The position numbers and the translations under genes are program-made. Shown here one piece after another: positions 37,243-37,396 of a stretch of 37,396 bases of DNA. The notes beneath the pieces were generated by a model that saw nothing but the letters and a program-made list of their open reading frames with translations, was not told the origin of the DNA and ran no database searches. This DNA is from Saccoglossus kowalevskii (Eukaryota > Hemichordata > Enteropneusta > Harrimaniidae). Location: assembly GCF_000003605.2 (NCBI RefSeq), contig NW_003134753.1:1-37396 (forward strand). Direction: 5' to 3'. The number at the start of each line of letters is the position of its first letter. The first letter of the stretch is position 1.

Positions 37243-37396
37243 ACCTTTGGCGATTGTGTTAGTCACATGGGTCATAGATACTACCTTTGGTAATTGTATT
37301 AGCCACATGGGTCATTGATACTACCTTTGGTGATTTTGTTAGCCACATGGGTCATTGATACTACCTTTGCTGATTGTGTTAGCGACATGGGTATTT
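37243..37396 (+). repeat. Right-end segment carrying the 13.3-kb private variants
   Basis: GGCGATTG (37249), CATAGATAC and TTTGCTGATTG repeat the series at 13335-13483. The window stops inside a GGGTATTTG monomer, nine bases after the last counted ATGGG register point, so the array continues to the right. Confidence 0.85.

Larger units (their letters stand above)
1..37396 (+). repeat. 40-bp tandem satellite array, about 932 monomers, filling the whole window
   Basis: Every part of the window is a head-to-tail copy of one 40-bp unit. Taking C of CACATGGG as position 1, positions 1-20 read CACATGGGTCATTGATACTA, positions 21-25 are usually CCTTT (also CTTTT, CATTT, CTGTT), and positions 26-40 are GGTAATTGTATTAGC or its G-type form. 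Both ends lie inside the array, so its true length is unknown. Adding all indels I could see (twelve +10, nine -2, the rest mostly single bases) gives +107 bp, which accounts exactly for the phase difference between the first and last ATGGG boxes. The orientation never changes. The consensus is 37.5% GC (A-type) to 42.5% GC (G-type), T-rich on this strand, and free of CpG. No gene-like, RNA-like or transposon-like sequence interrupts it. Length and homogeneity point to eukaryotic satellite DNA. I do not recognise the family. Confidence 0.99.

Noticed and set aside
1-37396. CRISPR array
   Set aside because: A regular short period could suggest repeats and spacers, but the entire 40-bp unit is conserved. 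No unique spacers alternate with a repeat, and no cas-like genes are present.
1-37396. Protein-coding tandem-repeat gene
   Set aside because: The 40-bp period is not a multiple of 3 and the monomer carries stops that close all six frames about every 120 bp. Any longer frame arises from chance variants.
1-37396. Telomere repeat or simple microsatellite
   Set aside because: The unit is 40 bp of mixed sequence without a TTAGGG-like or other short telomeric core.
1-37396. CENP-B box
   Set aside because: No TTCG....A..CGGG-type motif was seen. The consensus contains no CpG at all.
1-37396. TGGGTCA as nuclear-receptor half-sites, CCTTTGAT as TCF/LEF sites, TAATTG as homeodomain sites
   Set aside because: Such short motifs are expected by chance in a 40-bp unit and then multiply with it. 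Nothing in the sequence shows that they bind a factor here.
1-37396. Single fixed higher-order repeat period for the whole array
   Set aside because: Marker spacing ranges from 120 to about 2,400 bp. Only the local 1,170-bp unit repeats in tandem, so the array is a mosaic rather than a regular higher-order array.
1-37396. Promoters, terminators, tRNA or rRNA genes
   Set aside because: No sequence stands outside the satellite. Elements within the monomer are repeated hundreds of times and none resembles a tRNA or rRNA segment.

Overview
The whole window is one uninterrupted tandem satellite array. A 40-bp monomer, always in the same orientation, runs from the first base to the last with no unique flanking sequence, gene, transposon or inversion. 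Adding up every indel visible against a strict 40-bp period gives a net +107 bp, which fits exactly 932 monomer steps between the first and last ATGGG boxes plus a 9-bp remainder. The monomer is about 37-43% GC, rich in T on the + strand, and its consensus has no CpG. I see no protein-coding gene: because 40 is not a multiple of 3, monomer stop codons close every frame on both strands about every 120 bp. I recognise no RNA gene, CRISPR array or promoter.

A single-family array of at least 37 kb with higher-order structure is typical of eukaryotic constitutive heterochromatin (centromeric, pericentromeric, subtelomeric or a large knob). I cannot name the species or match the monomer to a known family. 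It would be extraordinary in a bacterial genome.

Structure by scale. (1) Two main monomer types alternate along much of the array: A-type (GGTAATTGTATTAGCC) and G-type (GGTGATTGTGTTAGCC). This gives an 80-bp dimer. (2) Marked variants act as landmarks: 32 copies of a GGATC(G/A)TG marker, 12 monomers with a 10-bp internal duplication (50 bp), nine 38-bp monomers with a GT deletion, and recurrent GATGCT, GGGCCATTG, GGGTATTTG and GATATTAC monomers. (3) These landmarks recur in the same order in blocks of about 0.3-1.3 kb that reappear from 120 bp to about 29 kb apart, giving an irregular mosaic of higher-order repeats.

Layout. Positions 1-114 are degraded monomers. Positions 115-3570 are mixed monomers, with an exact 120-bp tandem duplication at 1201-1440 and one copy of block B (2521-3240). 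Positions 3575-3830 are the most diverged island. From 3830 to the end the array is homogeneous and built from recurring blocks, including a 1,170-bp tandem unit at about 19.3-21.6 kb, a deletion derivative of it at about 23.8-24.9 kb, and a roughly 1.1-kb block at 16.5 kb that returns at 35.9 kb. Nothing here acts as a pathway. What the window records is array evolution: unequal exchange, segment amplification, and variant patterns that fit CpG decay. All identities and counts were read by eye, so block boundaries are good to about one monomer unless stated otherwise.
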